DNA of 64,000 nucleotides, from positions 4,092,001 through 4,156,000 of the forward strand of contig NZ_CP059068.1 in NCBI RefSeq assembly GCF_017798165.1, given 5' to 3'. The notes beneath the pieces were generated by a model, which searched no databases, had not been told where the DNA came from, and worked only from the letters and a program-made list of their open reading frames with translations. This DNA comes from Rhodoferax sp. AJA081-3 (lineage in GTDB: Bacteria; Pseudomonadota; Gammaproteobacteria; Burkholderiales; Burkholderiaceae_C). Positions 16,449 through 26,936 of this stretch are shown piece after piece. The position numbers and the translations under genes were made by a program. How positions within the stretch are numbered: the stretch's first letter is position 1; every line of letters begins with the position of its first letter.

Positions 16449-17597
16449 TCAGTTCTTGTCGGTAGTGGGCTTACCCGTTGCACCCATGGCGCGCCGCGCA
16501 ACCCATTGTTTGATCGGTCCACTCGCTTCAAATCGGTTCATGCCCCAGGTGCGCATGGCCTGCACAACAGGATGGCGGTTGGTAAACAACTGCTGCAGCA
16601 CATCATTGGCCTGCCCCATCACCGCAAATTCGGCCTTGCGTGCCCGTTCATACTGGCGCAGCACCCGCGCATCACCCACGCTGCGCCAATAGGGCCGGTT
16701 GGTGATGACGGCCACCAGTTCGGCTACATCGGCCAGCCCCATGTTCAGCCCCTGGCCTGCCAGCGGGTGCACGGTATGTGCTGCATCACCGGCCAGAACC
16801 CAGGCACCCTGTAGGGCAACTCCACTCCAGCGCCGTGCCAAGGCCTGTTGCAGCGGCCAGACCTTGCGGGCACTGGTCAAGGTGCAGCTACCCAACACGC
16901 CATGGCTGGCCAATTCCAGCGCCTGGCAAAAATCCGCGTCGGTTGCAGCCTGCAGGGCCAACGCACGTTCCGGACTGACAGACCACACCAGTGCACACAA
17001 GTTCCCCGATTCACCGCCCAATGGCAAAAACGCCAGGATTTCGCCCTTGTCAAACCACTGGCGAGCGACCTGGGCATGGGGTTGTTCACACAACACGCGG
17101 GCAGCGAGCGCCGACTGGCCATAGGGGGTGACATCCCACTCCACCCCCCATTCCTGGCGGGATTGGCTGGCCTTGCCCTCACACACCACGGTGAGGGCAG
17201 CGGGTTTGGGGGCGTCAAACACTTCTATCAGGGGCTGGAAACGCACCGCGTCGGCCAGGCGGGCTTCGAGCGCGGGTACGTCGACGATCCAGTTCAGTGC
17301 CTCGGTGTGGGTGTGGGCGGCATCAAACGCCACTTGCCCACCGTCGTCACTGTGCACCTGCATGGACAACACGGGGGTGGCGTGTGGCGCATCGGGCCAG
17401 CAGCGCACGGCTTCCAGCAACTGGCGCGAGGGCAGGCTCAGCGCATAGGCCCGTACATCAGCCGCCAAAGCCTCGGCGGGCTGTGGTGTGCCGGGTGCCA
17501 CCAGTGCCACCCGCAGCTGTTTGCCCGCCAGATGCAAAGCCAGGGTGCGGCCCACAATGCCCGCGCCACGGATGCAGATATCAAACGGTCTTGTCAT
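16449..17597 (-). CDS. FAD-dependent hydroxylase of the UbiH/UbiF/COQ6 family
   Basis: 382 residues. The N-terminal Rossmann motif GAGIVGRTLAL binds FAD. The second FAD motif GDAAHTVHPLAGQGLNMGLAD is the UbiH/UbiF signature. These enzymes hydroxylate the aromatic ring of ubiquinone precursors at the membrane. Which ring position is used cannot be told by eye, because Burkholderiales carry several paralogues and the sequence here is fairly divergent (WDVTPYGQSALAARV in place of a common substrate-side motif). The gene lies in a minus-strand run with dsbC and the M61 peptidase. Confidence 0.88.
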   Translation of the reverse strand: MTRPFDICIRGAGIVGRTLALHLAGKQLRVALVAPGTPQPAEALAADVRAYALSLPSRQLLEAVRCWPDAPHATPVLSMQVHSDDGGQVAFDAAHTHTEALNWIVDVPALEARLADAVRFQPLIEVFDAPKPAALTVVCEGKASQSRQEWGVEWDVTPYGQSALAARVLCEQPHAQVARQWFDKGEILAFLPLGGESGNLCALVWSVSPERALALQAATDADFCQALELASHGVLGSCTLTSARKVWPLQQALARRWSGVALQGAWVLAGDAAHTVHPLAGQGLNMGLADVAELVAVITNRPYWRSVGDARVLRQYERARKAEFAVMGQANDVLQQLFTNRHPVVQAMRTWGMNRFEASGPIKQWVARRAMGATGKPTTDKN

Positions 17598-17626
17598 CGG
17601 GGGATTGTAGAAGCCACCCCAAGCCC

Positions 17627-19399
17627 TTAGGTCGCAGGGGCCTGGGTTTCCAACAACGAGGCCTGGGTGGGCGCGGGCTCCAGAAAACGGATGGGGCGTC
17701 GGGTATTGGGCGACATGCCCGCCAGCAGATCGCGCAAGTCGTCCAGCACACGCTCGGGCGGCAGCGGGTTCTCATGCAACAGTACACAGGCTGCCTGGAA
17801 GTGCAAGGTCACTTCGGGCACCAATCCGGGCAGGGGGATCAGGCCCGAGCCAATGAGCTTGACCATGCGTTCGGTCAGGGCTTGGCGGGTGGTGACGCCT
17901 TCCATCAGCAGGCCAAACTGGGCCGTACCCACCCGGCCCGCCGGGTCCACGTCGCGCAGGATGCGCTGCACCTTGACAACAGCACGCAGCAGGCATTGCT
18001 CGGCCGTGGTGTCGCTGTAGGCCTGGCGGATGTGGTCGTGGTTGGTGACCTGCACCATCACCAGGGCCAGGGGTTCCCGGTGGTCTATGGCGCGCTGCAC
18101 GGCGCCTTCCAGATGGGTCTGGAACACTTCGGGCGTCAGCAGCCCGGTCAGGGCATCCTGGGTCGGCAGGTGGTTGGCGCGCACCACCAGCTCCTTGCGG
18201 TCATGGGTGAGCTGGCTCAGTGCATACAGCAGTATGGGCACAGTGAGGGCCACACACAGGGATGTGACATAGCGCATTTGCCAAAACAGGGGCACCAGAC
18301 CCATGGTCTCGCCCAACATATAGGTGAGCGCCAAAAACTGCGGCAGCAGGGCCAGCATCAGCCAGCGGCCGACGGTGGAGCCGTTGTGCCAACTCAGAAA
18401 GGTGGCGCCCAAGCCCACTACCGAGGCAAAAATCATGACCATGGAACTGACACGGTCTGCTATGAAGCGGTCCATTACCGCAAACGCGAGTACCGAGGCC
18501 AGTGTGCCCCAGCCTACGCTGGACAGAAAACGGTCAAAACGATGAAAGTGCACATGCAGAACAAACACATTGCGTATGAACAGCAGCGTGCAGCCCACGG
18601 CCACCACCGGCATGAAGCTGGAGGCATAGTTGCCGATCTCGGGTATGGCCGCCCAGAAGAAGGCGTTTAATACACCGGTGATCTGGGCCACGGTGGTGGC
18701 AATCAACAGCCCAAACAACGCGGCCCAGCCGTCTATGGGCTGTCGGTGCTCCAGGTAGCGCAACAGGGACAATGCAGCCAGACTCAGCAAGATGCCCAGC
18801 ATCAACCCCAGACCCAGCAGCTCCAACTGGCGCTGGTTTTCGCGCTGCGGGGCGGCAGTCACGCGGATGGGGACGGCCACCTGCCGGAAGTTGCGTATCT
18901 GCAGGTAGATGTCTTTGGACGCGGTGTCGGCCAGGTGGAACTCAAAATCGGGATACAGGCCGCGCTTGTGCCATTCGCCTTGCGCTACGGAGTCGCCTGC
19001 GCGCTGCGCGGTCCAGCGCCCGGCACTGTCGGTCTGGTACAGCGTGGCGGCGTCCACAAACGGCATGGGCAGGTTCAAGGTCCAGTCGGTCCTTGAGCCC
19101 GCTGTTCGCTTGAACCGCAGCTTGATCCACAGCGTGTCGTACTTGTTCAGTGCATACCGGGCCAGCGCGGGCTCGGGCTTGAACGTGATGATGCCACCTG
19201 CGACCAGCTCAATGCTGGCGTTGGAGCCTTCGTCGATCCAGCTGCTGACGGTGGTCTCGATTTGCAGGGACGGCTTCAGGTCGTCCAGCACAATGGTTTC
19301 GACCGGCTGCGCACTGCTGCTGGGCTGGTTTGCAGCCTGGCCGGACACGGCCAACAGGCAGCAAATGGTCACCAACAGTCGTACGAGCAGGGATGGCAT
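17627..19399 (-). CDS. 7TM-DISM sensor protein with a degenerate GGDEF domain
   Basis: 590 residues. Signal peptide (MPSLLVRLLVTICCLLAVSGQAA), a periplasmic 7TMR-DISM extracellular-type domain (about 40-180), seven hydrophobic segments (about 190-400), then a GGDEF-like domain (about 420-570). The signature, normally R-x-G-G-D-E-F, reads RVGTAQFGLL around residue 488, so the residues for metal and GTP binding are lost and diguanylate cyclase activity is unlikely. It may act as a receptor or c-di-GMP effector instead. It is the first gene of a minus-strand group with the UbiH-type gene, dsbC and the peptidase. Confidence 0.85.
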   Translation of the reverse strand: MPSLLVRLLVTICCLLAVSGQAANQPSSSAQPVETIVLDDLKPSLQIETTVSSWIDEGSNASIELVAGGIITFKPEPALARYALNKYDTLWIKLRFKRTAGSRTDWTLNLPMPFVDAATLYQTDSAGRWTAQRAGDSVAQGEWHKRGLYPDFEFHLADTASKDIYLQIRNFRQVAVPIRVTAAPQRENQRQLELLGLGLMLGILLSLAALSLLRYLEHRQPIDGWAALFGLLIATTVAQITGVLNAFFWAAIPEIGNYASSFMPVVAVGCTLLFIRNVFVLHVHFHRFDRFLSSVGWGTLASVLAFAVMDRFIADRVSSMVMIFASVVGLGATFLSWHNGSTVGRWLMLALLPQFLALTYMLGETMGLVPLFWQMRYVTSLCVALTVPILLYALSQLTHDRKELVVRANHLPTQDALTGLLTPEVFQTHLEGAVQRAIDHREPLALVMVQVTNHDHIRQAYSDTTAEQCLLRAVVKVQRILRDVDPAGRVGTAQFGLLMEGVTTRQALTERMVKLIGSGLIPLPGLVPEVTLHFQAACVLLHENPLPPERVLDDLRDLLAGMSPNTRRPIRFLEPAPTQASLLETQAPAT

Positions 19400-19651
19400 A
19401 CACTTGTCTCCCCCGTTTTTAGAGGTTTTTTAGCCTGGAAACGAGCATTGTAGGCCTTGCCCATGTTGGTAAATTTGCATAGGCCAGGGCCCGAGAGCGC
19501 GCCACTCCGCCCGTCCCCGGCTGAACAGAACTCTGCGGTCGCATAGCTGTCGTGACGGCAATTCCGTTTGTTTTTTGCAGGTCGCGCGGTTCACCACTTT
19601 TGGTTGGATGGCGGTGCTTGGCAGCCCGCGTCCCGTTTACCTGATTCTTTG

Positions 19652-22600
19652 ATGTTTATGTCTGTCGAATATTCTGAAACCAGCCCGCTGGTAAGTGTCT
19701 TGGTCCGAAGCATGGATCGCGCCAGTTTGTCGGAGGCGCTTGCATCTGTGGCAGCCCAGAGCTACCCGGCTATAGAGGTCGTACTGGTGAATGCCAAGGG
19801 CGCAGTACACGCGGATGTCGGACCACTGTGTGGCCGCTTTCCTATTCGGCTCATCAATTCCTGTGATAGTCTCGCGCGCAGTGCCGCCGCGAACGTGGGT
19901 CTCACGCAAGCGCGCGGTGACTTCCTGATTTTCCTGGATGATGACGACCTCATGGACGCCGACCATATCGCGTCCTTGGTCACCACGCTGGCTAGCGCAC
20001 CGCATTGCAAGGCAGCTTTTTCCGGGACCCGCGTAACCGACGCGGCTGGTGCCACAGTGGGCGTCTATGACCATGTCTATTCACAGGCGCAATTGCTGAT
20101 CGGCAATTTCCTGCCTATCCATGCCGTTCTGTTTAGCCGGGAGTTGGTGGAGTCAGGTTGCAGATTTGACACCACGCTGGACACCTACGAGGATTGGGAT
20201 TTCTGGCTCCAGATTGCACAGCACACCGCGTTCGCCCCAACCGGCGGTGTCACAGCCGTCTACCGGTCTTTTTTGGGTGACTCTGGCATGTCGCGCGCCG
20301 AAGACAGGCCCTTGCAGCGGCAAAGGAGATCCCTGGTCTGGCGCAAATGGTGGCCGGTATGGGGTGTTGAAAATGTCGATCTGCTGGCGTCTGGCCTTGA
20401 GCGCGCGATGGAGGACAAGCAGCGTGAGAGCGAGGAATTGCGCAAGGCATTCGATGAGGAGGTAGCCAAAAACAGCCAGTTGCACCACGGCATCGCGGGT
20501 TTGCAGCGTTTGGTGGGTGAGCAGGCGCAGCAGGTGGCACGCCTGGACCACACGGTTGCCGAGCTGCGTGCCGCATTGGCCGGCTTGCACGTGAGCTTGG
20601 CAGACCGCGACCGAGCCATTGCCGTTCGGGACGTGCAAATCAATGCGCTCAATACCAGCATACAAGACATTCTGACCTCCACCAGTTGGCGGTGGAGCGC
20701 TCCCATACGGCATGTAGGGCGTGCCGTGGATGCCATCCGCCGGAAAGTCCGAGCGGCGGGTTTGCTGGCGCATTTGTCCGTGCAGTTTTTGCGACGCGAT
20801 TCCGTTGTCACGCAGATCAGGCGTGTGTGCCACTTTGTGGTGCAGGAAGGGTGGTCTGGTATCAAACAGAGGTTGGCGCAAAGGGCTCCTGCGGCTGCCA
20901 CTGAGCATCCAGTTTCTACCCAGGGCCTGGACGCCAGTCCGCTTCCCAGGTCGGAACGCCACAACCACCAGCCGCTGTCGTCTATCGATACGGACAAATA
21001 TGAGGTTTTCTTCTTTGACGTATTTGACACGGCCATCATCCGCTTGTTTGAGAAGCCGGTGGACCTGTTCAAACACATGGGGCATACCTCCCGCGTGGCC
21101 AAGTTCGAGAGTCTGCGGATTCAGCAGGAACGTACAACGCGTGAAAAACACAGCACGCGCCGTGACGTCAAGCTGGCGGAAATCTACCGGGGGTTCTTTG
21201 GCGCGGACCTGGGCGCGGAGATCGCAGCAGAGTTGACCTTTTGTGCGGCACATCCGGACACCCTGGCGTTTTATGCCGATCTGGTCTCCAAGGGCAAGAA
21301 GATCTATTTTGTGTCAGACATGTACCTGGACCGGGAGACCATTGCAGCGATTCTGCACAAGAACGGATTCAAGCAGTATGAGGATATTTTTGTATCGTCC
21401 GAAGACGATTTGATCAAGGGGGACGGCAGCCGCTTCGCGTGGTTGAAAACCAGCCTCCCGGGCTCGGTGGGCCGGGCCATCCATATCGGGGACAACCACG
21501 TGTCCGATTGGGTCCAGCCGCGCCAGCACGGATACGATGCTTTCCAGTACCTGGAGAGCATAGAGTTCTACCGCCACGACGATTTTCTGTTCTCCAAGGC
21601 GCCACATCTGGTGGCGCAGGACAGTCTGGGGGTGTCGTTTACGTTGGGGATGTTCCGATACTGGAAGTCCGGTTTTCTGGACAGCAAACCCAGCTACTGG
21701 CGGCAGTTCGGTTTTTTCTATGGTGGCGCCCTGGTCGCGGCGTTCTGCGCGTTCGTCAACAGCACCTTGCGTACACGCCAGCTCTCCACTTCCCGCGTGT
21801 TTTTCCTGGCCCGCGATGGCGACATCATGAGCCAGGTCTGTCGCCTGCTTTATCCCGAACTGGATGCGGTCTACGTGTGGGCTTCCCGCCGCTGCATGAG
21901 TTTCCCTTCTTTGCGCACCATGCAGCCGTCGGACGATGAGGACATGATCAAACTGTTCACCACGCCGATTGGCATAACCTGCGCGGATGACGTGATGGAG
22001 CGACTGGGTTATGACGACCTGCCCGAACTGAAGGCGGCCTTGAGTGATCTGGAGGCGCGGGGACTGCTCGACAGCGAGCCCGACATACTGCGCTGCCTGG
22101 TCGACCACAAGGACACCCTTTTGCCTAAAGCGAGAGCCGAGCGGGATACGCTGTTGCACTACCTGGACGCCGTGAACTTCTTTGGGGATTCGGACATCGT
22201 CATCGCCGACGTGGGCTGGGGCGGAACGATCCAGAACGCCCTGGTGAAACTGATGAAGGAGTCCGGCAGCGGCGATCAACGGCTGCACGGCATCTACATG
22301 GGCGTGAGCGATGGCGTGGCGCATCAGGACTTCAAGACGGGTTTCCTGTTCCAGGGCGACCGGTCCCGGTTTGTCGGATTCCTGAACCTCATCGAATTGA
22401 TCACGTCTTCTCCAAAAGACGGCGTCATGCGGGTTGCACAGCAGGATGGCAGCTTTGTACCGGTTGGCGTCAAACAGACTGCCGATGAGGCGAGCCGGCA
22501 ATCCATTGCAGCCGAGATCCAGACTGGGATTCTGGAGTTTGCACAGATCGTCAAGGACAAAAAGATCGGCGCCCTTGACTTCTTCCAGCCGGCTGACTTC

Positions 22601-22726
22601 GAAGCGCTGTTTGGCGCCTTGCAGGAGCACCCGTCCGAAGAGGATGTTGCACACCTGGGTGGGGTGCGGCACGCCATGACGCTGGGCAGCCACTTCGGCG
22701 AGCAGGTGCTGAACAAAAAAGGATGA
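19652..22726 (+). CDS. Glycosyltransferase family 2 fused to a COG5610-type HAD domain
   Basis: About 1,024 residues. N-terminal GT2 domain (about 8-240) with SVLVRSMDRASL, the metal-binding FLDDDDLMDADH and the acceptor-side TLDTYEDWDFWL. A coiled-coil-like region (about 250-340: ERAMEDKQRESEELRKAF, then LADRDRAIAVRD) follows. A HAD-like region starts at VFFFDVFDT (D456) with KIYFVSDMYLDRETI and GRAIHIGDNHVSDW. The remainder (to about 1,024) is typical of COG5610 proteins. It probably builds a surface polysaccharide. Two in-frame ATGs lie at 19652 and 19658 and neither has a strong ribosome site; a TTG at 19568 is less likely. The last 4 nt overlap the next gene. Confidence 0.87.
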   Translation: MFMSVEYSETSPLVSVLVRSMDRASLSEALASVAAQSYPAIEVVLVNAKGAVHADVGPLCGRFPIRLINSCDSLARSAAANVGLTQARGDFLIFLDDDDLMDADHIASLVTTLASAPHCKAAFSGTRVTDAAGATVGVYDHVYSQAQLLIGNFLPIHAVLFSRELVESGCRFDTTLDTYEDWDFWLQIAQHTAFAPTGGVTAVYRSFLGDSGMSRAEDRPLQRQRRSLVWRKWWPVWGVENVDLLASGLERAMEDKQRESEELRKAFDEEVAKNSQLHHGIAGLQRLVGEQAQQVARLDHTVAELRAALAGLHVSLADRDRAIAVRDVQINALNTSIQDILTSTSWRWSAPIRHVGRAVDAIRRKVRAAGLLAHLSVQFLRRDSVVTQIRRVCHFVVQEGWSGIKQRLAQRAPAAATEHPVSTQGLDASPLPRSERHNHQPLSSIDTDKYEVFFFDVFDTAIIRLFEKPVDLFKHMGHTSRVAKFESLRIQQERTTREKHSTRRDVKLAEIYRGFFGADLGAEIAAELTFCAAHPDTLAFYADLVSKGKKIYFVSDMYLDRETIAAILHKNGFKQYEDIFVSSEDDLIKGDGSRFAWLKTSLPGSVGRAIHIGDNHVSDWVQPRQHGYDAFQYLESIEFYRHDDFLFSKAPHLVAQDSLGVSFTLGMFRYWKSGFLDSKPSYWRQFGFFYGGALVAAFCAFVNSTLRTRQLSTSRVFFLARDGDIMSQVCRLLYPELDAVYVWASRRCMSFPSLRTMQPSDDEDMIKLFTTPIGITCADDVMERLGYDDLPELKAALSDLEARGLLDSEPDILRCLVDHKDTLLPKARAERDTLLHYLDAVNFFGDSDIVIADVGWGGTIQNALVKLMKESGSGDQRLHGIYMGVSDGVAHQDFKTGFLFQGDRSRFVGFLNLIELITSSPKDGVMRVAQQDGSFVPVGVKQTADEASRQSIAAEIQTGILEFAQIVKDKKIGALDFFQPADFEALFGALQEHPSEEDVAHLGGVRHAMTLGSHFGEQVLNKKG

Positions 22727-23526
22727 ATACGGTGGCAAAACTCAAGATCATTACGGTCGTCATTGCGCCGGCCATGTACGAACGGTTCTTCACACAGAAC
22801 CCTGTTGTTAATAGCTGCGACCTGGTATCCATAGACAACCGAGAGCACAACCGCAGCTTGCCGGTCATTTACAACGAGATGATCGCGCGCCATCTGGATG
22901 CCGATGCCTGGTTGCTATTTGTCCACGAAGACTATGAAATCAAGGACGGCCTGTCCGTCATCGACACACTGGACCCGGCCTATGTGTACGGAACCTTTGG
23001 CCTCAACTTCGAAAACCATTCACCAGCGCCCTACGGACGCCATGTCTGCAGCAACAAGGACGGCAGCCGGGCGGTAGAGGTCGGGCATGCCATTGCAGAG
23101 CCCGTGGCCGTCCAGACGCTGGACTGCCAAGCCGTTCTGGTGCATACGTCTCTACTTCGCAGCAACCCCCTACTGCGCTTTGACGAACACCTGACATTTG
23201 ACCTGTACGCCGAGGATTTCTGCATCAACGCGAAATACAAACTGGGCATCACGTCCAAGGTGTTTCCGCTGACATTCCAGCATTACTCGCATGGCAACAT
23301 CACGGAGCGCTACCACGCCGGCATCCGCTACCTGGCGCAGAAGTACCCCGATGTGGCGGTTGCGGGAAGCTGTTCGTTTATTGGCGGGCGGTCTGCCGAT
23401 CTTGAAAAGTACTTTGTCTATGGGGTAGGCCAGGTTCAGCCTACGCCTCCGCCGGATGCCCCGGCGGCGCCCACGTTTATCGCGCGGCTGAAGCGGTATC
23501 TGCGCCGCTTGTTGCCGCGACGATAG
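22723..23526 (+). CDS. Glycosyltransferase-like protein (GT2/StrF type)
   Basis: 267 residues, translationally coupled to the GT2-HAD gene by an ATGA overlap. The features SLPVIYNEMIARHLDADAWL and LLFVHEDYEIKD recall the StrF-type glycosyltransferase-like family, in which H-x-D takes the place of a DXD motif. YAEDFCINAKYKLGI in the second half is compatible with an acceptor or base region. A Pro/Ala linker and a basic C-terminus (LKRYLRRLLPRR) suggest peripheral membrane attachment. Together with the previous gene it forms a small glycan locus. The stop codon lies in a hairpin (TAGCCC/GGGCTA, 23524-23547). Substrate unknown. Confidence 0.72.
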   Translation: MNTVAKLKIITVVIAPAMYERFFTQNPVVNSCDLVSIDNREHNRSLPVIYNEMIARHLDADAWLLFVHEDYEIKDGLSVIDTLDPAYVYGTFGLNFENHSPAPYGRHVCSNKDGSRAVEVGHAIAEPVAVQTLDCQAVLVHTSLLRSNPLLRFDEHLTFDLYAEDFCINAKYKLGITSKVFPLTFQHYSHGNITERYHAGIRYLAQKYPDVAVAGSCSFIGGRSADLEKYFVYGVGQVQPTPPPDAPAAPTFIARLKRYLRRLLPRR

Positions 23527-23747
23527 CCCCCTGGTTTCGGCGGGCTAAGGGGTATGGCGGCATGGTCATTACAATTGCCTCTACCCCCTGGAACGAAACC
23601 TAGACCAGAAAGCTGAGCAAATGCCCGGTTTTGTCCGATTTGCCGTTGCCCGCCCGTGCGGTCACATACGCGCAGATTCGGCACCCCCACGCCGACCACA
23701 TTGCGGCGCACTGGTGTAATCACGTTCCGACCAACAAGGATATTTTC

Positions 23748-24839
<1,092 letters not shown>

Positions 24840-24865
24840 CCAAGGTGGTGTAAGAAGAATGTGAC

Positions 24866-24912
24866 CCTAGCCCCCGCGAAATAAAGGCCTATTGCTATAG
24901 TATTTGTAGCAA
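24866..24912 (+). repeat. Dispersed repeat, copy 5
   Basis: CCCTAGCCCCCGC, spacer, then ATTGCTATAGTATTTGTAGCAA. It lies between the convergent genes ychF and yqaA, ending 2 bp before the yqaA stop. Confidence 0.8.
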
Positions 24913-24913
24913 T

Positions 24914-25390
24914 TTACAGCAGCGACACAACGCCGATCAGGATGCCCGTCATGGTCACATAACGGGCGAATTTGCCAATGGCCATGTAGACCACACAGGG
25001 CCAGAACGGCAGCTTGAGCCAGCCCGCCACCGCGCACAGGGGGTCACCCACACCGGGCAACCAGGCCAACAGGCAGGCCTTGGGCCCCAGCTTTTCTAGC
25101 CAGGCCAGTGCGCGGGTGTGGTGGTTGGATGTGTGCCGGTAGGCGTCTACCGCCTTGTGCGCGCCATAACCCATGCCCCAGCTCACCGCACCACCCAAGG
25201 TGTTGCCGGCAGTGGCAACCAGCACCACGGGCCAAAACAGCTGCGGGTTGAGGTGGACAACGCCGTATACCACGGGTTCGGAGCCCAGTGGAATCAGGGT
25301 GGCGGAGAGAAACGAGACCAGGAAAACTGTGCCCAGGCTGTACTGGGGCAGTGACAGCAATGTAAGCAAATGTTCTATCCAAGTTGGCAT
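24914..25390 (-). CDS. yqaA: YqaA-family inner-membrane protein (VTT/SNARE-associated domain)
   Basis: 158 residues with about four hydrophobic segments. The motif FLSATLIPLGSEPVVYG and the glycine-rich NTLGGAVSWGMGYGAHK with LGPKACLLAWLPGVGDPLCAVAGWLKLPFW match the YqaA branch of the DedA/VTT superfamily. These are probable lipid scramblases or transporters; the specific role of YqaA is not known. It is transcribed toward ychF with its own promoter region upstream of 25390 and is apparently monocistronic. Confidence 0.85.
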   Translation of the reverse strand: MPTWIEHLLTLLSLPQYSLGTVFLVSFLSATLIPLGSEPVVYGVVHLNPQLFWPVVLVATAGNTLGGAVSWGMGYGAHKAVDAYRHTSNHHTRALAWLEKLGPKACLLAWLPGVGDPLCAVAGWLKLPFWPCVVYMAIGKFARYVTMTGILIGVVSLL

Positions 25391-25570
25391 GAAAGGAGTG
25401 TAGGACGTCGGCAGCCGCGCAGCGCTTGTTTGTCCAACCCGGCACCGAATGTGTGCGCTGGAAACATTTACACCTGAATTTCAATTGCTGAAATTTTGAG
25501 CAGCTAGAATGGCGTCCGGCCCGCAACCTGGTTGCCTCGGCCACACCCCAAACTCCAGAAAACACCTCAC

Positions 25571-26626
25571 ATGCACATCGGCCAATTCGCTCTGGCGAAT
25601 CCCCTGTTTGTTGCACCCATGGCGGGTGTGACGGACCGGCCGTTCCGCCAGTTGTGCAAGCGCCTGGGTGCGGGTTATGCGGTCAGTGAGATGGTCACGT
25701 CGCGCCGCGATTTGTGGGACACACTCAAGACCTCGCGCCGCGCCAACCATGCAGGTGAGCCCGGTCCCATCGCGGTGCAGATCGCCGGCACCGAGGCGCA
25801 GATGATGGCCGATGCCGCCGTCTACAACATCGAACGTGGCGCACAAATCATCGACATCAACATGGGCTGTCCGGCCAAGAAGGTCTGCAACAAGTGGGCC
25901 GGCTCGGCGCTGATGCAGGACGAGCCACTGGCCCTGTCCATTGTTGAGGCCGTGGTCGCCGCCTGTGCCCCCCACCAGGTGCCGGTCACACTGAAGATGC
26001 GTACCGGCTGGTGCCAGACCCACAAAAATGCCGTTGTGCTGGCCCGCACCTTTGAGAATGCCGGCGTGCAGATGCTGGCTGTGCATGGCCGCACACGTGA
26101 GCAGGGTTACAAGGGTGATGCCGAATACGACACGGTGGCCGCAGTCAAGGCCGCCGTCAAGATTCCGGTCGTGGCCAATGGCGACATCACCACGCCCGAA
26201 AAGGCCCAAGCGGTTCTCAAGGCCACCGGCGCCGACGCCATCATGATCGGCCGTGCGGCCCAGGGCCGACCCTGGATCTTCCGCGAGATCAACCATTTTT
26301 TGACGACCGGCACACACCTTGCGCCACCCCTGGTCAGCGAAGTCAAGCGCCTGCTGGTCGAGCATCTGCACGACCACTACAGTCTGTACGGCGAGTTCAT
26401 CGGTGTGCGCTCGGCGCGCAAACACATTGGCTGGTATGTGCGCGAGTTGCCCGGTGGCGAGGCCTTTCGCGCGCAAATGAACACCTTGGACACCAGCGGC
26501 GCACAAGTGACCGCTGTGGAAGATTTTTTGGACGATTTAAACGACCACACGGACCGCATCCCTGCCCCAGGGTGGACGGCCGGAATCAGAGGAAGAGACA
26601 ACACCATGGAAACTGCAACACCATGA
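25571..26626 (+). CDS. dusB: tRNA-dihydrouridine synthase B
   Basis: 351 residues. A flavoenzyme that reduces uridine to dihydrouridine in the D-loop of tRNAs. FMN-binding and catalytic motifs are MAGVTDRPFRQLC, INMGCPAKKVCNKWAGSALM with catalytic C100, KMRTGW, AVHGRTREQGY and NGDI...MIGRAAQGRPW. The ATG at 25571 begins MHIGQFALANPLFVAPMAG, where the family starts; an upstream ATG at 25532 would add 13 atypical residues. The stop overlaps the fis start (ATGA), giving the dusB-fis operon conserved across proteobacteria. Confidence 0.96.
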   Translation: MHIGQFALANPLFVAPMAGVTDRPFRQLCKRLGAGYAVSEMVTSRRDLWDTLKTSRRANHAGEPGPIAVQIAGTEAQMMADAAVYNIERGAQIIDINMGCPAKKVCNKWAGSALMQDEPLALSIVEAVVAACAPHQVPVTLKMRTGWCQTHKNAVVLARTFENAGVQMLAVHGRTREQGYKGDAEYDTVAAVKAAVKIPVVANGDITTPEKAQAVLKATGADAIMIGRAAQGRPWIFREINHFLTTGTHLAPPLVSEVKRLLVEHLHDHYSLYGEFIGVRSARKHIGWYVRELPGGEAFRAQMNTLDTSGAQVTAVEDFLDDLNDHTDRIPAPGWTAGIRGRDNTMETATP

Positions 26627-26859
26627 GCAAGAAGCTCATCGAAGACTGCGTGCGCACCAGCCTGGAAGGCTACTTCAAAGACCTGCGCGGCACCGAACCC
26701 GGCGGCATGCACGACATGCTGGTGCGGGCGGTGGAAAAACCCCTGCTTGAAGTGGTCATGGCCCAGGCCGACCACAACCAGTCCAAGGCCGCCCAATGGC
26801 TGGGCCTGAACCGCAACACCCTGCGCAAAAAGCTGCTGGAACACCGGCTGATCGACTGA
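26623..26859 (+). CDS. fis: DNA-binding protein Fis
   Basis: 78 residues, the shorter betaproteobacterial form (E. coli Fis has 98). The C-terminal helix-turn-helix ADHNQSKAAQWLGLNRNTL followed by RKKLLEHRLID is nearly diagnostic. It is a nucleoid-associated protein that bends DNA and activates rRNA promoters. Its ATG overlaps the dusB stop codon by 4 nt, so translation is coupled. An in-frame upstream extension inside dusB is rejected. Confidence 0.95.
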   Translation: MSKKLIEDCVRTSLEGYFKDLRGTEPGGMHDMLVRAVEKPLLEVVMAQADHNQSKAAQWLGLNRNTLRKKLLEHRLID

Positions 26860-26936
26860 CACATTCCCTTGCCTTGGTGCGGCAAGTTGCTGCCAGGCCT
26901 TCCCCCGATTTTTAACTCTGGCACGCTTCCCACACC

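Noticed and set aside
20153..21253. Antisense open frame within the GT2-HAD gene
   Set aside because: The plus-strand product has clear domains throughout; the antisense reading has none.
23524..23547. Intrinsic terminator at the end of the StrF-like gene
   Set aside because: Six-base-pair arms around the stop codon but no T-run follows.
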